The notes under the pieces: generated by a model | What the model was told of the DNA's origin: nothing | What the model saw: the letters and a program-made list of their open reading frames with translations, nothing else | Database searches by the model: none | Shown: positions 34,641 to 43,564 of the stretch, piece after piece | How the letters are laid out: the number at the start of each line of letters is the position of its first letter | Numbering within the stretch: position 1 is the stretch's first letter | Made by a program: the position numbers and the translations under genes | DNA from: an uncultured Flavobacteriaceae bacterium | GTDB taxonomy: Bacteria > Bacteroidota > Bacteroidia > Flavobacteriales > Flavobacteriaceae | Length of the DNA: 64,000 bases | Direction of reading: 5' to 3' | NCBI GenBank assembly: GCA_947502975.1 | Contig: CANNBV010000002.1 | Span: forward strand, 873,251 to 937,250

Positions 34641-35369
34641 ATGATACCTAAAAAGAATCCAGATTTAGAGGTGGGCCGGAATAGCAGCCTTTATTTCGCA
34701 ATCGGACTCAATGTTATGCTATTTTTATCATGGCAAGCAATCGAGTATAAAACATATGAGAAAGAAGATGTATCAATTGATATCGTGATGTTGGAGGAAG
34801 AATATGTTGAGGAAATACCTTTAGTAAGTATGAATACACCACCTCCGCCACCTCCGCCAGTAGCAATGCAAGAATCTGTGCAGATAATTGAAGATACTGA
34901 GGATATAGAAGAAACTGTTTTTGAGAGTACCGAAACTAGTCAGGAAGATTTAATTACGGATAACGTCATTAGAGTTGAAGATGTAAATGTTGGAGATATG
35001 GAAGAAGATGTTGAGGTGCCTTTTGCAATTATCGAAGATGTACCTTTATTTCCTGGATGTGAGAATGTTAAAAAATCTGAAAGGCGTACTTGTTTTCAAA
35101 AAATGATGAATGCTCATGTTGTAAAACATTTTAAATATCCAGAAATAGCGTTGGACATGGAAATAAAAGGACGTGTATTTGTCATATTTGTTATCGATCC
35201 AGATGGGAGAATTACAAAAATTAGAACTCGCGGACCAGATAAAATCTTAGAAGATGAAGCACAGCGCATTGTGAGTTTATTGCCAAAGATGACGCCGGGA
35301 AAGCAACGTGGAAAACCAGTAAGTGTGCCATTTAGTTTGCCGATAAACTTTGTAATGGCAGAACAATAA
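34641..35369 (+). CDS. TonB-like energy transducer
   Basis: The 242-residue product has an N-terminal transmembrane helix (about 16-33, SLYFAIGLNVMLFLSWQAI). A proline run follows (TPPPPPPPVAM), then an acidic linker. The C-terminal TonB domain has EDVPLFPGCENVKKSERRTCFQKMMNAHVVKHFKYPEIALDMEIKGRVFVIFVIDPDGRITKI and the final PVSVPFSLPINF. The PVFPGC-type entry with two cysteines is common in Bacteroidetes TonB proteins. It transmits proton-motive force to receptors, possibly the two in this window. A hairpin terminator follows. Confidence 0.93.
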   Translation: MIPKKNPDLEVGRNSSLYFAIGLNVMLFLSWQAIEYKTYEKEDVSIDIVMLEEEYVEEIPLVSMNTPPPPPPPVAMQESVQIIEDTEDIEETVFESTETSQEDLITDNVIRVEDVNVGDMEEDVEVPFAIIEDVPLFPGCENVKKSERRTCFQKMMNAHVVKHFKYPEIALDMEIKGRVFVIFVIDPDGRITKIRTRGPDKILEDEAQRIVSLLPKMTPGKQRGKPVSVPFSLPINFVMAEQ

Positions 35370-35418
35370 CAAACACATAACAGACTTTTTAGGGTTATTC
35401 CCATTATCATGTTTGGAT

Positions 35419-35460
35419 GGCTAAGGATACTTTTAGTTTAAGTATTCTTAGCCTTTTTTA
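35419..35460 (+). terminator. Rho-independent terminator after tonB-like gene
   Basis: GGCTAAGGATACT pairs with AGTATTCTTAGCC (13 bp with one G-T) around a 9-nt loop, followed by six T. Confidence 0.85.
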
Positions 35461-35510
35461 TACTGTTTTGTTTGGTGTTATTAAATAAATTACATTTCAG
35501 GTACATATTT

Positions 35511-35562
35511 TTACAGTTCGGTATGTTCAATTTCGAAAAATCGTAAGTCTAACGGATATTTG
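35511..35562 (+). promoter_or_regulatory. 52-bp promoter module, copy C (upstream of DUF2141/LytTR operon)
   Basis: Opens with TTACAGTTCGGTA, has AAA at positions 26-28 and GTAAG at 33-37, and ends with GATATTTG at position 52. The start codon lies 25 bp downstream. This operon also encodes the LytS-type kinase and, after a repeat, the LytTR regulator, so feedback control is plausible. Confidence 0.65.
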
Positions 35563-35587
35563 TACCGTAATTAAAAAACAAACAATT

Positions 35588-36013
35588 ATGCAACATCTTA
35601 TAAAAATCATCTGCTTTTTTATTTTAAGTACATCATTTGCTATTGCTCAAGAAATTACAGAGAATAGTGTAACCGTTATCATTTCGAATTTAGAAAGTAA
35701 TGAAGGGAAAGTGTATGTAGGACTTTATAATACAGAAGATAGTTTTCTTGGGAAAGGTTATAAATCAACCCATACAAAAATAGAAAACAATACATGTAAA
35801 GTAGTTTTTGAAAACATACCAAATGGTGTTTATGCCATATCTATGTATCATGATGAGAATGATAATAATAAAATGGATACAGGACTATTTGGAATTCCTA
35901 AAGAAGATTATGGATGTTCTAACAATGCTAAAGGTTTTATGGGACCTCCAAAATGGGAAGATGCAAAATTTGAAATTAATAATGAATCAATAACACAACA
36001 TATTAAATTATAA
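35588..36013 (+). CDS. DUF2141 secreted protein (paralogue)
   Basis: The 141-residue product has a signal peptide (LIKIICFFILSTSFAIAQ) and a DUF2141 domain. It shows GKVYVGLYNTEDSF, IPNGVYAISMYHDENDNNKMDTGLFGIPKEDYGCSNNAKGFMGPPKW and AKFEINNES. It is the same length as, and clearly paralogous to, the protein at 8362; here one Cys is added (YGCSNN). It heads a run with a TPR-like protein, a LytS-type kinase and 2TM proteins; its promoter is module copy C. Confidence 0.9.
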   Translation: MQHLIKIICFFILSTSFAIAQEITENSVTVIISNLESNEGKVYVGLYNTEDSFLGKGYKSTHTKIENNTCKVVFENIPNGVYAISMYHDENDNNKMDTGLFGIPKEDYGCSNNAKGFMGPPKWEDAKFEINNESITQHIKL

Positions 36014-36025
36014 AAATCTATTATT

Positions 36026-36649
36026 ATGAAGCATTTAATACTTATCACGGCACTAATAATTTCTGCAATAACATCTGCACAAACAAACTATGAAAAGGGA
36101 ATGCAGAAAGCATTTGAACTGTGGGGACAAAACAAGCCAGCAGAAGCAGCAAATATGTTTGAGCGTATTGCATCGGCAGAACCAGACAATTGGTTACCAC
36201 CATATTGGGCTGCTCAAATAAACATAGTTACTAGTTTTGGAGAGCAAGACAAAGATAAGCTAGCAGCTAAGCTTAAAAAGGGACAAGATTTATTGAATGA
36301 TGCTACCGCAATTTCAAAAAATAATCCAGAAATTATGGTAATGCAAGCATTATTACATACAGCATGGATTGCTTCTGATGGTGCAACATACGGCATGACC
36401 TTATCACCAAAAGTGATAGAATTATATGCTAAAGCAGAAGCGATAGCTCCAGAAAACCCAAGAGTAGTAGCATCAAAAGCAGAATGGAATATTGGCAGTG
36501 CTCAATATTTCGGTCAGGATACCGCTCCATTTTGTAAAGATTTAGAACGTGCTTTAGAACTTTTCGCTAAATTTAAAGCAGAAAGCGAGTTTCACCCAAA
36601 ATGGGGACAAGATCGTGTAGAGCAACTATTAGAATCTTGTAAAAAGTAA
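36026..36649 (+). CDS. Secreted TPR-like helical protein
   Basis: The 207-residue product has a signal peptide (LILITALIISAITSAQ) and helical repeats of TPR type. These include YEKGMQKAFELWGQNKPAEAANMFERIASAEPDNWLPPYWAAQINI and VIELYAKAEAIAPENPRVVASKAEWNIGSAQYFGQD. It is probably periplasmic. The start lies 12 bp after the DUF2141 stop and 22 bp before the kinase, so it belongs to the same operon. Such proteins could present a signal to the membrane kinase (inference). Confidence 0.8.
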   Translation: MKHLILITALIISAITSAQTNYEKGMQKAFELWGQNKPAEAANMFERIASAEPDNWLPPYWAAQINIVTSFGEQDKDKLAAKLKKGQDLLNDATAISKNNPEIMVMQALLHTAWIASDGATYGMTLSPKVIELYAKAEAIAPENPRVVASKAEWNIGSAQYFGQDTAPFCKDLERALELFAKFKAESEFHPKWGQDRVEQLLESCKK

Positions 36650-36671
36650 ATTTTAAAAATTAGAATTTAAA

Positions 36672-38012
36672 ATGAGAAAATCGATTAAAGATATCATTAT
36701 AACTTTTGCCATTGGATGTGTAGTCTTTGTTATAGGCAATTTTTTATCCGACGGATTCAATTTCAAAGATATCAATGAGTTTTTAATCAATTTCGCATTC
36801 TATCAGTTATATGCCTTTGTTTTGGGTTATACCAATATGTATTTCTTTAATAGAATGAATCGCCTAACCTGGAAAAGAAAAAGTACACTTAAACGGATTG
36901 TCGTTGGAACTGTTGGTGCTACAGTCATTACATTAATAGGACTATTTTTTCTAAGGCTTTTCACTTATTTCGTTTACGGAGGAACATCGGTTGAGGCATT
37001 TTTAGAAAGAGAGCGCTTTGAGTATTATCAATTTGGACTTTGGATTACCTTAGTTATCATAGGCGTGTTTCATGTTATCTATTTTTATAACAGATACCAA
37101 CAAAACAAGCTTAAAGAACAAAAGGTAATAGCAGGAACCGCAAGTGCAAAGTTCGATGCTTTAAAAAATCAGCTAGATCCACATTTTCTATTCAACAGTT
37201 TAAATGTATTAACAAGTTTAATAGAGGAAAACCCGAATCAAGCACAAAAGTTCACAACATCCTTGTCAAAGGTGTATCGCTATGTGTTAGAACAAAAAAA
37301 TAAGGAGTTAGTAACTGTAGATGAAGAATTACAGTTTGCAAAAACCTATATGTCCTTATTAAAAATGCGTTTTGAGGATAGTATTATTTTCACAATGCCA
37401 GAACGGTCCATAAATCCAGAAAGCAGAGTAGTGCCACTATCATTACAACTTCTTCTTGAAAATGCAGTAAAGCATAATATGGTAACTAGCAGTAAGCCTC
37501 TAAACATTAGAATTTATGAAGACGGTGGTAGTTTAGTAGTAGAAAACAATTTACAGCCTAAACAAATAGTAAAAAAGAGCAGTGGCGTTGGGTTAAACAA
37601 TATTATGCAGCGCTATAAACTGCTCACAAAGAAGGAAGTAGACATAAATAAACAAGCAAACAGTTTTGCAGTAGCAATACCAATGCTTACAAAACAAATA
37701 TCAGTCATGAGACAACAAACATCAAATCAAATGGACGACAGTTATTTACGTGCAAGAAACCACGTAGAAGAATTAAAAAACTTTTATTATAGCTTAATAT
37801 CTTACTGTTTAGTAATTCCGTTTCTAATCTTTATAAACTACAGAACATTTTGGAGTTTTCAGTGGTTTTGGTTTCCAATGATAGGTTGGGGTATTGGCTT
37901 AGCCATACAAGCTTTCAAAGTATTCGTAAGCGATAAAACATTTGGTGGAAATTGGGAGCGACGTAAAATTGAGCAGTTTATGCGTGAAGAAGAAGATAAC
38001 CGTTGGAATTAA
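36672..38012 (+). CDS. LytS-family sensor histidine kinase fused to a 2TM domain
   Basis: The 446-residue product has four N-terminal transmembrane helices (about 9-30, 40-60, 76-98 and 115-137). The His_kinase phospho-acceptor region is FDALKNQLDPHFLFNSLNVLTSLIEENPNQAQKF. A HATPase part (LLLENAVKHNM, GVGLNNIMQRYKLL) follows. The C-terminal 2TM domain (about 345-440) reads YLRARNHVEELKNFYYSLISYCLVIP through WGIGLAIQAFKVF and WERRKIEQFMREEEDNRW. The 2TM fusion is shared with the two following proteins. It should phosphorylate the LytTR regulator encoded at the end of the operon. Confidence 0.93.
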   Translation: MRKSIKDIIITFAIGCVVFVIGNFLSDGFNFKDINEFLINFAFYQLYAFVLGYTNMYFFNRMNRLTWKRKSTLKRIVVGTVGATVITLIGLFFLRLFTYFVYGGTSVEAFLERERFEYYQFGLWITLVIIGVFHVIYFYNRYQQNKLKEQKVIAGTASAKFDALKNQLDPHFLFNSLNVLTSLIEENPNQAQKFTTSLSKVYRYVLEQKNKELVTVDEELQFAKTYMSLLKMRFEDSIIFTMPERSINPESRVVPLSLQLLLENAVKHNMVTSSKPLNIRIYEDGGSLVVENNLQPKQIVKKSSGVGLNNIMQRYKLLTKKEVDINKQANSFAVAIPMLTKQISVMRQQTSNQMDDSYLRARNHVEELKNFYYSLISYCLVIPFLIFINYRTFWSFQWFWFPMIGWGIGLAIQAFKVFVSDKTFGGNWERRKIEQFMREEEDNRWN

Positions 38013-38024
38013 GTAACAAACGTT

Positions 38025-38651
38025 ATGAAAGATTTTAGAAAAGAAGAAATTTATATATCTGCTAAAAAGAGAGTAAAAGACATTAAGGGATTTTATTCGC
38101 ATATTTTAGTATACATAATAGTTAATACGTTGTTATCTACTTTAAAAGTTATGCATAGTATTAATAATGGAGAATCTTTTTCTGAAGCTTTCTTTGACAT
38201 AAAAACATTTATGATTTGGATGGCTTGGGCTATAGGTATTATCTTTCATGGATTTGCCGTGTTTAGTGATAGTACAATATCTTTTAAACGCTGGAAAGAC
38301 AAGAAACTTATAGAATTTATTGAAGAAGAAGAGTCACATTTTGGAGTATTTAATAAAAGTAAAAATACGTTTTACAAAAGCGAAATACATTACAATGCCA
38401 GTAAAAGGTTAGAGAATGTAATGGGGTTTTATTGGCACATGTTAGCATATTTAGTAATTAATATTTTTATTTTTTTAATACTTTTTTTTGTTACTAAAAT
38501 TTCTTTTACCGACTGGACTACTTACGCTGCTGCCTTTTTCTGGGGCATAGGTTTAAGTATCCATGCTTTATGTGTTTTTACTAAAAACTTGATATTCAGT
38601 AAATCTTGGGAAGAACGTAAAATGAGGCAGTGGATGCAAGAGGAAAAATAA
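38025..38651 (+). CDS. Tandem 2TM-domain protein (two copies)
   Basis: The 208-residue product contains two 2TM domains in tandem. Copy one (about 10-90) has GFYSHILVYIIVNTLLSTLKV, WMAWAIGIIFHGFAVF and FKRWKDKKLIEFIEEEE. Copy two (about 120-208) has GFYWHMLAYLVINIFIFLIL, WGIGLSIHALCVF and SWEERKMRQWMQEE. Each has two membrane helices and a charged amphipathic tail. The gene follows the kinase by 12 bp. The tails match the kinase's own 2TM domain, so the proteins could associate through this domain (inference). Confidence 0.88.
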   Translation: MKDFRKEEIYISAKKRVKDIKGFYSHILVYIIVNTLLSTLKVMHSINNGESFSEAFFDIKTFMIWMAWAIGIIFHGFAVFSDSTISFKRWKDKKLIEFIEEEESHFGVFNKSKNTFYKSEIHYNASKRLENVMGFYWHMLAYLVINIFIFLILFFVTKISFTDWTTYAAAFFWGIGLSIHALCVFTKNLIFSKSWEERKMRQWMQEEK

Positions 38652-38656
38652 AAATT

Positions 38657-39007
38657 ATGGAATTAAAATATACAATTATGGAAAAATATGATATAGAGCC
38701 ATATGGTAAAAAAGACTTTAGAAATGAAGAAGCTTACCTAAGGGCAGAAAAACGACTTAAAGAGCTTAAAGGCTTCTACTGGCATGCCTTTTGGTACGTT
38801 GCTGTAAATATTTTTATCATCATTATGATAGTTAGCAACGGAGGAAATATAATGCATTACGGTACTTGGTCCACTCCATTTTTTTGGGGTATAGGTTTAG
38901 GGTTCCATGCTATTGGGGTTTTCGGCAAAAATCGTTTATTTGGTAAATCATGGGAAGAGCGAAAAATCAAAGAATTTATGGAAAAAGAGAAACGTGAGTG
39001 GGATTAA
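38657..39007 (+). CDS. Single 2TM-domain protein
   Basis: I use the ATG 5 bp after the preceding stop (116 residues); the in-frame ATG overlapping the previous gene adds only MDARGKIKI, and MEKYDIEP 7 codons later is also possible. One 2TM domain: FRNEEAYLRAEKRLKELKGFYWHAFWYVAVNIFIIIMIV, then FFWGIGLGFHAIGVF and SWEERKIKEFMEKEKREW. This is the third 2TM product in a row (fourth domain with the kinase). It ends just before the dispersed repeat. Confidence 0.88.
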   Translation: MELKYTIMEKYDIEPYGKKDFRNEEAYLRAEKRLKELKGFYWHAFWYVAVNIFIIIMIVSNGGNIMHYGTWSTPFFWGIGLGFHAIGVFGKNRLFGKSWEERKIKEFMEKEKREWD

Positions 39008-39011
39008 AATT

Positions 39012-39179
39012 ATTTGGGCGTTACCACAAGGGTCGGGCTTTCCGCTATATCTTTTTAAGGTGTCATTACAAGGAGCTTAAGACGTGGCAATCTTTCAAAT
39101 ATAAGCTCCATACTTAAATCAAGTATTGTTCAACCTTAAAAAGGATGCCGCTGCAATCCCTAACGCAACCATCTGCCAA
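39012..39179 (+). repeat. Dispersed flavobacterial repeat, copy 4
   Basis: Same start (ATTTGGGCGTTACC), GGGTCGGGCTTTCCGCTATA, and same closing blocks as copy 2, with a different 75-bp middle. It sits between the 2TM genes and the LytTR regulator gene, inside what would otherwise be one operon. Confidence 0.8.
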
Positions 39180-39231
39180 TTAAGTGCCAGTTAGCCAAAA
39201 ACAGTCAAATCTAGAAAACATACATTAAGTT

Positions 39232-39273
39232 CTAACAACTAACAACTAACAACTAACAACCATCAACCATCAA
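39232..39273. repeat. Six tandem 7-bp repeats before the LytTR gene
   Basis: Four CTAACAA units and two CCATCAA units run head to tail, ending 9 bp before the regulator start. There is no room for a normal promoter between the array and the gene, so copy number could alter expression or spacing. Confidence 0.9.
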
Positions 39274-39282
39274 CCAAAACCT

Positions 39283-40038
39283 ATGAAAGTAATAATTATA
39301 GAAGACGAAAAACCATCAGCAAGACGCTTACAGCGTATGCTTCAAAGTCTAAATATGAATGTAGAAGTAATGCTGCATTCCGTTGAAGAATCTATAGCAT
39401 GGTTTCAAAATAACATCCACCCGGATTTAATATTTTTAGACATTCAACTAAGTGACGGCTTGTCTTTTGAAATTTTCGAAACCATAGAAATTAAATCTGC
39501 AGTAATTTTTACAACAGCCTATGATGAATATGCTTTACAGGCATTTAAGCTAAATAGTATCGATTATTTATTAAAACCAATTGATGAAGACGATTTAGCC
39601 ATAGCAGTTAAAAAATACCAAGAGCGTCAGCCTCAAAAACAAGCTGTAACACTAGATTTTAACGACATCAAAAAATTATTAGTAAACCCAATTGATCGCG
39701 AATACAAAAAACGTTTTTCTGTAAAAGTTGGGCAGCATTTAAAGCTAATAAATATCGATGACATAGAATGTTTTTACAGCGAAAACAAAGGGACTTATTT
39801 ACATACAACCGATAATAGAAATTATTTAATAGACTCTACTTTAGAACAGCTAGAAGATGAACTTGAACCGCAAATATTTTTCCGCATCAACCGTAAATTT
39901 TTTGTAAACATTAATGCTATAAAAGATATGGTAAGCTATACCAACTCTCGTTTACAAATAAAACTAAACTCATATAATGAACAAGAGGTTATAGTGGCAA
40001 GAGAACGTGTCAAGGATTTTAAGAATTGGTTGGAATAA
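39283..40038 (+). CDS. LytTR-family response regulator
   Basis: The 251-residue product has an N-terminal receiver domain (about 1-120) with IIIEDEKPSARRL, DLIFLDIQLSDGLSFEIF (phospho-Asp about residue 55), FTTAYDEYAL and YLLKPID. A C-terminal LytTR DNA-binding domain (about 145-250) has FSVKVGQHLKLINIDDIECFYSENKGTYLHT, FFRINRKFFVNINAIKDM and RERVKDFKNWL. It is the natural partner of the LytS-like kinase in the same cluster. LytTR domains bind short direct repeats of [TA][AC][CA]GTTN[AG][TG]; such a site heads the promoter module of this operon. Confidence 0.95.
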   Translation: MKVIIIEDEKPSARRLQRMLQSLNMNVEVMLHSVEESIAWFQNNIHPDLIFLDIQLSDGLSFEIFETIEIKSAVIFTTAYDEYALQAFKLNSIDYLLKPIDEDDLAIAVKKYQERQPQKQAVTLDFNDIKKLLVNPIDREYKKRFSVKVGQHLKLINIDDIECFYSENKGTYLHTTDNRNYLIDSTLEQLEDELEPQIFFRINRKFFVNINAIKDMVSYTNSRLQIKLNSYNEQEVIVARERVKDFKNWLE

Positions 40039-40121
40039 TCTAAGATATTTTCAAAGTATTAATTTTTTTGAGAAAGAGATAGCTGTTTTGGATACGAAGA
40101 CATAAAGTATCAGTACTCACT

Positions 40122-41123
40122 TTACTTAGCGGTATTTTCTTTTAAATTAATAGTGTCTTGTTTTTCGAGTATTTGTAAAATCTCCTTAAGAATAAGATCT
40201 TTTTCTACAATCATAACATTATTATGATCACTGTTTTTAGAAATGATTCTTCTGCCGTTAGCAGAGCTCTTAGCTATATCTATTTGTAAGCTGTCCCAAT
40301 ATAACAGCATTTCTTTTTTTAAAGCTTTATCTTTTATTCCATTTGTCATTGGAGGATCTAGACCTGCTGAAACTACAAGTAATGGGATATTTCCGAAAGA
40401 TGTTTTTTGAGATTTTTTAGAAGTTTCATCTTTTAAATAGGTAATACCATCATGAATAGCTCCACTCTGTATACTATAAAATAGAAATTTATCGTGCGAA
40501 ATAAAACGTATAACCCCAGTGTTATTTGCGAAGTCAAGCATCCATTTAGGTGGTATAAAAGGTGGTTGTAGTAATTTTTTAATATTCTCTGAAGCGTTAT
40601 ATATTTGGTCAGGGTGTGAAGGATCTAACAATATTATACCTAAAATATCTTCTCCATGTTTTTCAGCAAAAGGTCTAAAGTAAATACCAGCGGCAGAATG
40701 TCCTACTAGTATATAAGGTTTTTCAAACCCACCTTTTTCTAAAAGCATATACAAATCATTGCTAATATTTTCTGCATTTTTTGGTTTTAATCCTCGTTCA
40801 CTCCATAACATTCCAGCTCTATCATATGCAACAACTGTAGTGCGTTCACTTACTTCATTAAACAAATCGGTAGTTGTCCAGTTATAGTGTGTGCCCGGAA
40901 ACCCAGATTCAAAAATCACAGTGGGTTTGCCTTTACCTTTTTTGTAGTAGTAAAGCTTATGTCCACCTACATCAACAAAACTGCCTGACCTAGATGTTTC
41001 GTGCTTTTTAGCATTATGCCTTCCTATTTGTTCGTAAATAACCCCAGCAATAAGTACTAAAATGATTAAAAACAATAAACCAATACCAATTCTTTTCAAC
41101 CATTTCTTAAAAATACCCATCAA
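40122..41123 (-). CDS. Membrane-anchored alpha/beta hydrolase
   Basis: The 333-residue product has an N-terminal transmembrane helix (residues 12-29, IGIGLLFLIILVLIAGVIY). The hydrolase domain has GKGKPTVIFESGFPG (oxyanion region), the nucleophile elbow VGHSAAGIYF, the Asp region GIILLDPSHPDQ and SDHNNVMIVEKD with the catalytic histidine. It lies 16 bp after pepT in the same direction. Substrate unknown. Confidence 0.88.
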   Translation of the reverse strand: MMGIFKKWLKRIGIGLLFLIILVLIAGVIYEQIGRHNAKKHETSRSGSFVDVGGHKLYYYKKGKGKPTVIFESGFPGTHYNWTTTDLFNEVSERTTVVAYDRAGMLWSERGLKPKNAENISNDLYMLLEKGGFEKPYILVGHSAAGIYFRPFAEKHGEDILGIILLDPSHPDQIYNASENIKKLLQPPFIPPKWMLDFANNTGVIRFISHDKFLFYSIQSGAIHDGITYLKDETSKKSQKTSFGNIPLLVVSAGLDPPMTNGIKDKALKKEMLLYWDSLQIDIAKSSANGRRIISKNSDHNNVMIVEKDLILKEILQILEKQDTINLKENTAK

Positions 41124-41139
41124 TAAGTTTTAAGTAATT

Positions 41140-42387
41140 TTATACTAAATCAGAATGGTTTACAGTTAATTCAGCAATCTTACAAATCACTTCAGTAGCT
41201 TTTATCATACTCTCTACAGGTACGTATTCATAACGTCCATGAAAATTATGCCCACCAGCAAAAATATTGGGGCATGGCAATCCCATATAGCTTAATTGAG
41301 AACCATCAGTGCCACCACGTATAGCTTTTATTAGTGGATCAATATTTAGTTGCTTCATGGCTTCCTCTGCAATGTCTACGATATGCATTACGGGTTCAAT
41401 TTTTTCGCGCATATTATAATATTGGTCTTTAATCTCGGTTGTGATGACTTCACGACCATATTGAGAATTCAATTCATTAGTTAGTTTTTGCATGACTTCT
41501 TTACGCGCTTCAAAATGCGTCTTATCATGGTCGCGAATAATATATTGTAATGTGGTTTCATCAACTTCTCCTTTTATATCATGTAAATGAAAGAATCCTT
41601 GATATCCTTCGGTATGTTCTGGAGTTTCTATTCTTGGCAAAGAATTTAAAAATTCTGTGGCAATATACATGGAGTTTATCATTTTACCTTTAGCATAGCC
41701 TGGGTGCACAATTTTACCTTTAACTTTTACAACTGCACTTGCAGCATTGAAATTTTCGTATTCTAACTCTCCAATTTGGCTGCCATCCATAGTGTATGCC
41801 CAATCTGCACCAAATTTTTCAACATTAAATTTATGGGCCCCTCTACCGATTTCTTCGTCTGGTGTAAAACCAACCTTAATAGTACCATGCTTAATTTCAG
41901 GATGATTAATTAAATATTCCATAGCCGAGACAATTTCACAAATGCCAGCTTTATCATCAGCTCCTAAAAGCGTGGTGCCATCTGTGGTAATTAGAGTTTG
42001 ACCGATGTATAGCTTTAGATCCTCAAAATAATCAGGAGACAGTATAATATTTTCTTCTTTATTTAGAACAATATCTCCACCATGATAATTCTCAATGATT
42101 TGCGGATTTACATTTGCACCTGTAAAGTCTGGAGATGTGTCAAAATGAGATATAAATCCAATAGTTGGCACTTCTTGTTCTACATTACTTGGTAAAGTTG
42201 CCATAATATATGCATTCTCATCTATAGAAACATCTTGTAGACCAATAGACTTAAGTTCTTCGGCAAGTTTATTCGCCAAATCCCATTGTTTTTTAGTACT
42301 TGGTGTGGTGCTAGAATTAGGATCAGATTCGGTGTCTATAGTAACGTAACTTATAAATCGTTTTATAATGTTTTCTTTTGAAATCAT
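41140..42387 (-). CDS. pepT: Peptidase T (aminotripeptidase)
   Basis: I chose [23 protein letters not shown] (415 residues), which matches known PepT starts. The 15-codon upstream extension is AT-rich and unlikely. M20 metal-site motifs are visible: [11 protein letters not shown] (His, Asp), [13 protein letters not shown] (bridging Asp), [14 protein letters not shown] (Glu pair), [18 protein letters not shown] and [31 protein letters not shown]. It cleaves N-terminal residues from tripeptides in the cytoplasm. The alpha/beta hydrolase gene follows by 16 bp. Confidence 0.96.
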   Translation of the reverse strand: MISKENIIKRFISYVTIDTESDPNSSTTPSTKKQWDLANKLAEELKSIGLQDVSIDENAYIMATLPSNVEQEVPTIGFISHFDTSPDFTGANVNPQIIENYHGGDIVLNKEENIILSPDYFEDLKLYIGQTLITTDGTTLLGADDKAGICEIVSAMEYLINHPEIKHGTIKVGFTPDEEIGRGAHKFNVEKFGADWAYTMDGSQIGELEYENFNAASAVVKVKGKIVHPGYAKGKMINSMYIATEFLNSLPRIETPEHTEGYQGFFHLHDIKGEVDETTLQYIIRDHDKTHFEARKEVMQKLTNELNSQYGREVITTEIKDQYYNMREKIEPVMHIVDIAEEAMKQLNIDPLIKAIRGGTDGSQLSYMGLPCPNIFAGGHNFHGRYEYVPVESMIKATEVICKIAELTVNHSDLV

Positions 42388-42506
42388 TGAAATATATTTA
42401 GCTATTGTTTTATGGAATTTAGTCCATTCCAATTTACAATTTTTATTGAAATTTAAGATGAATTAAGTACGCTTAATATCAATTTTTTATTTACAGTATT
42501 TCAACC

Positions 42507-42514
42507 TATTTTTG
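42507..42514 (+). promoter_or_regulatory. Putative -7 box (TATTTTTG) of pyrD
   Basis: TATTTTTG matches TAnnTTTG, 14 bp before the pyrD start. The predicted 5' UTR is therefore very short. Confidence 0.55.
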
Positions 42515-42528
42515 CATAAATATTACAG

Positions 42529-43563
42529 ATGTACAAAACACTTCTAAGGCCAATATTTTTTGCATTCGATCCCGAAAAAATTCATCATTTTACATTCGAT
42601 CTCATAAAATTTGCTTCTAAAATTCCTGGATTTCCAGTCATATTCAGAAGTTTATATGCTGTTAATGATAAACGCTTAGAACGAGAGGTTTTTGGTTTGA
42701 AGTTTAAAAACCCAGTAGGGCTAGCTGCAGGATTTGATAAAAATGCAGTGTTGTACAACGAACTTGCAAATTTTGGTTTTGGATTTATTGAAATTGGTAC
42801 GGTTACTCCCAAGGGACAAGCGGGAAATATTAAAAAGCGATTGTTTCGTTTAAAGGATGACAAAGGTATTATTAACCGAATGGGTTTTAATAATGAAGGA
42901 TTGGAAGCTGCCATAGTGCAGCTTAAAAAAAATAGAGGGAAGTTAATTATTGGTGGTAATATTGGTAAAAATACTGCCACTAAACCTGAAGATTACACCA
43001 AAGATTATTTAGAATGCTTTAATGCATTACATCCATTTGTAGATTATTTTGTGCTAAATGTAAGTTGTCCGAATGTGGGAAGTCATGCAAAATTAAATGA
43101 TAAAGACTATTTAGAAGAGTTAATTAATGCAGTCCAAAGCGCAAATAAAACCTTTGAAATTCAAAAACCAATTGTTTTAAAAATTGCTCCAGATTTGAAT
43201 GATGGACAGCTAGATGAGATTATAGATTTAGTAAAAAGTACTAATCTAGATGGTGTAATTGCGAGTAATACTTCTACAGATAGAACAGGTTTAAAAGCTT
43301 CTAAAACACAACTTGAGACCATTGGCAATGGAGGATTAAGTGGGCAGCCTATTAAAGAAAAAAGTACAAGAGTTATTAAGTATCTTTCAGAAAAAAGTAA
43401 TAAAGCATTTCCTATTATTGGGGTGGGAGGAATTCATTCTGCTAATGACGCTATAGAAAAACTAGAAGCAGGAGCAGATTTAGTGCAAATTTATACAGGA
43501 TTTATTTATGAAGGTCCAAGTTTGATAAAGCGTATAAATAAAGCTATATTAAATACAAAGTAA
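42529..43563 (+). CDS. pyrD: Dihydroorotate dehydrogenase (quinone, class 2)
   Basis: The 344-residue product opens with an amphipathic helix ([24 protein letters not shown]) typical of class 2 enzymes that touch the membrane. Family motifs: [48 protein letters not shown] (catalytic Ser region), [19 protein letters not shown] and [29 protein letters not shown]. It oxidises dihydroorotate to orotate in pyrimidine synthesis, passing electrons to quinone. It ends 1 bp from the stop of the convergent metallopeptidase gene. Confidence 0.96.
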   Translation: MYKTLLRPIFFAFDPEKIHHFTFDLIKFASKIPGFPVIFRSLYAVNDKRLEREVFGLKFKNPVGLAAGFDKNAVLYNELANFGFGFIEIGTVTPKGQAGNIKKRLFRLKDDKGIINRMGFNNEGLEAAIVQLKKNRGKLIIGGNIGKNTATKPEDYTKDYLECFNALHPFVDYFVLNVSCPNVGSHAKLNDKDYLEELINAVQSANKTFEIQKPIVLKIAPDLNDGQLDEIIDLVKSTNLDGVIASNTSTDRTGLKASKTQLETIGNGGLSGQPIKEKSTRVIKYLSEKSNKAFPIIGVGGIHSANDAIEKLEAGADLVQIYTGFIYEGPSLIKRINKAILNTK

Positions 43564-43564
43564 T

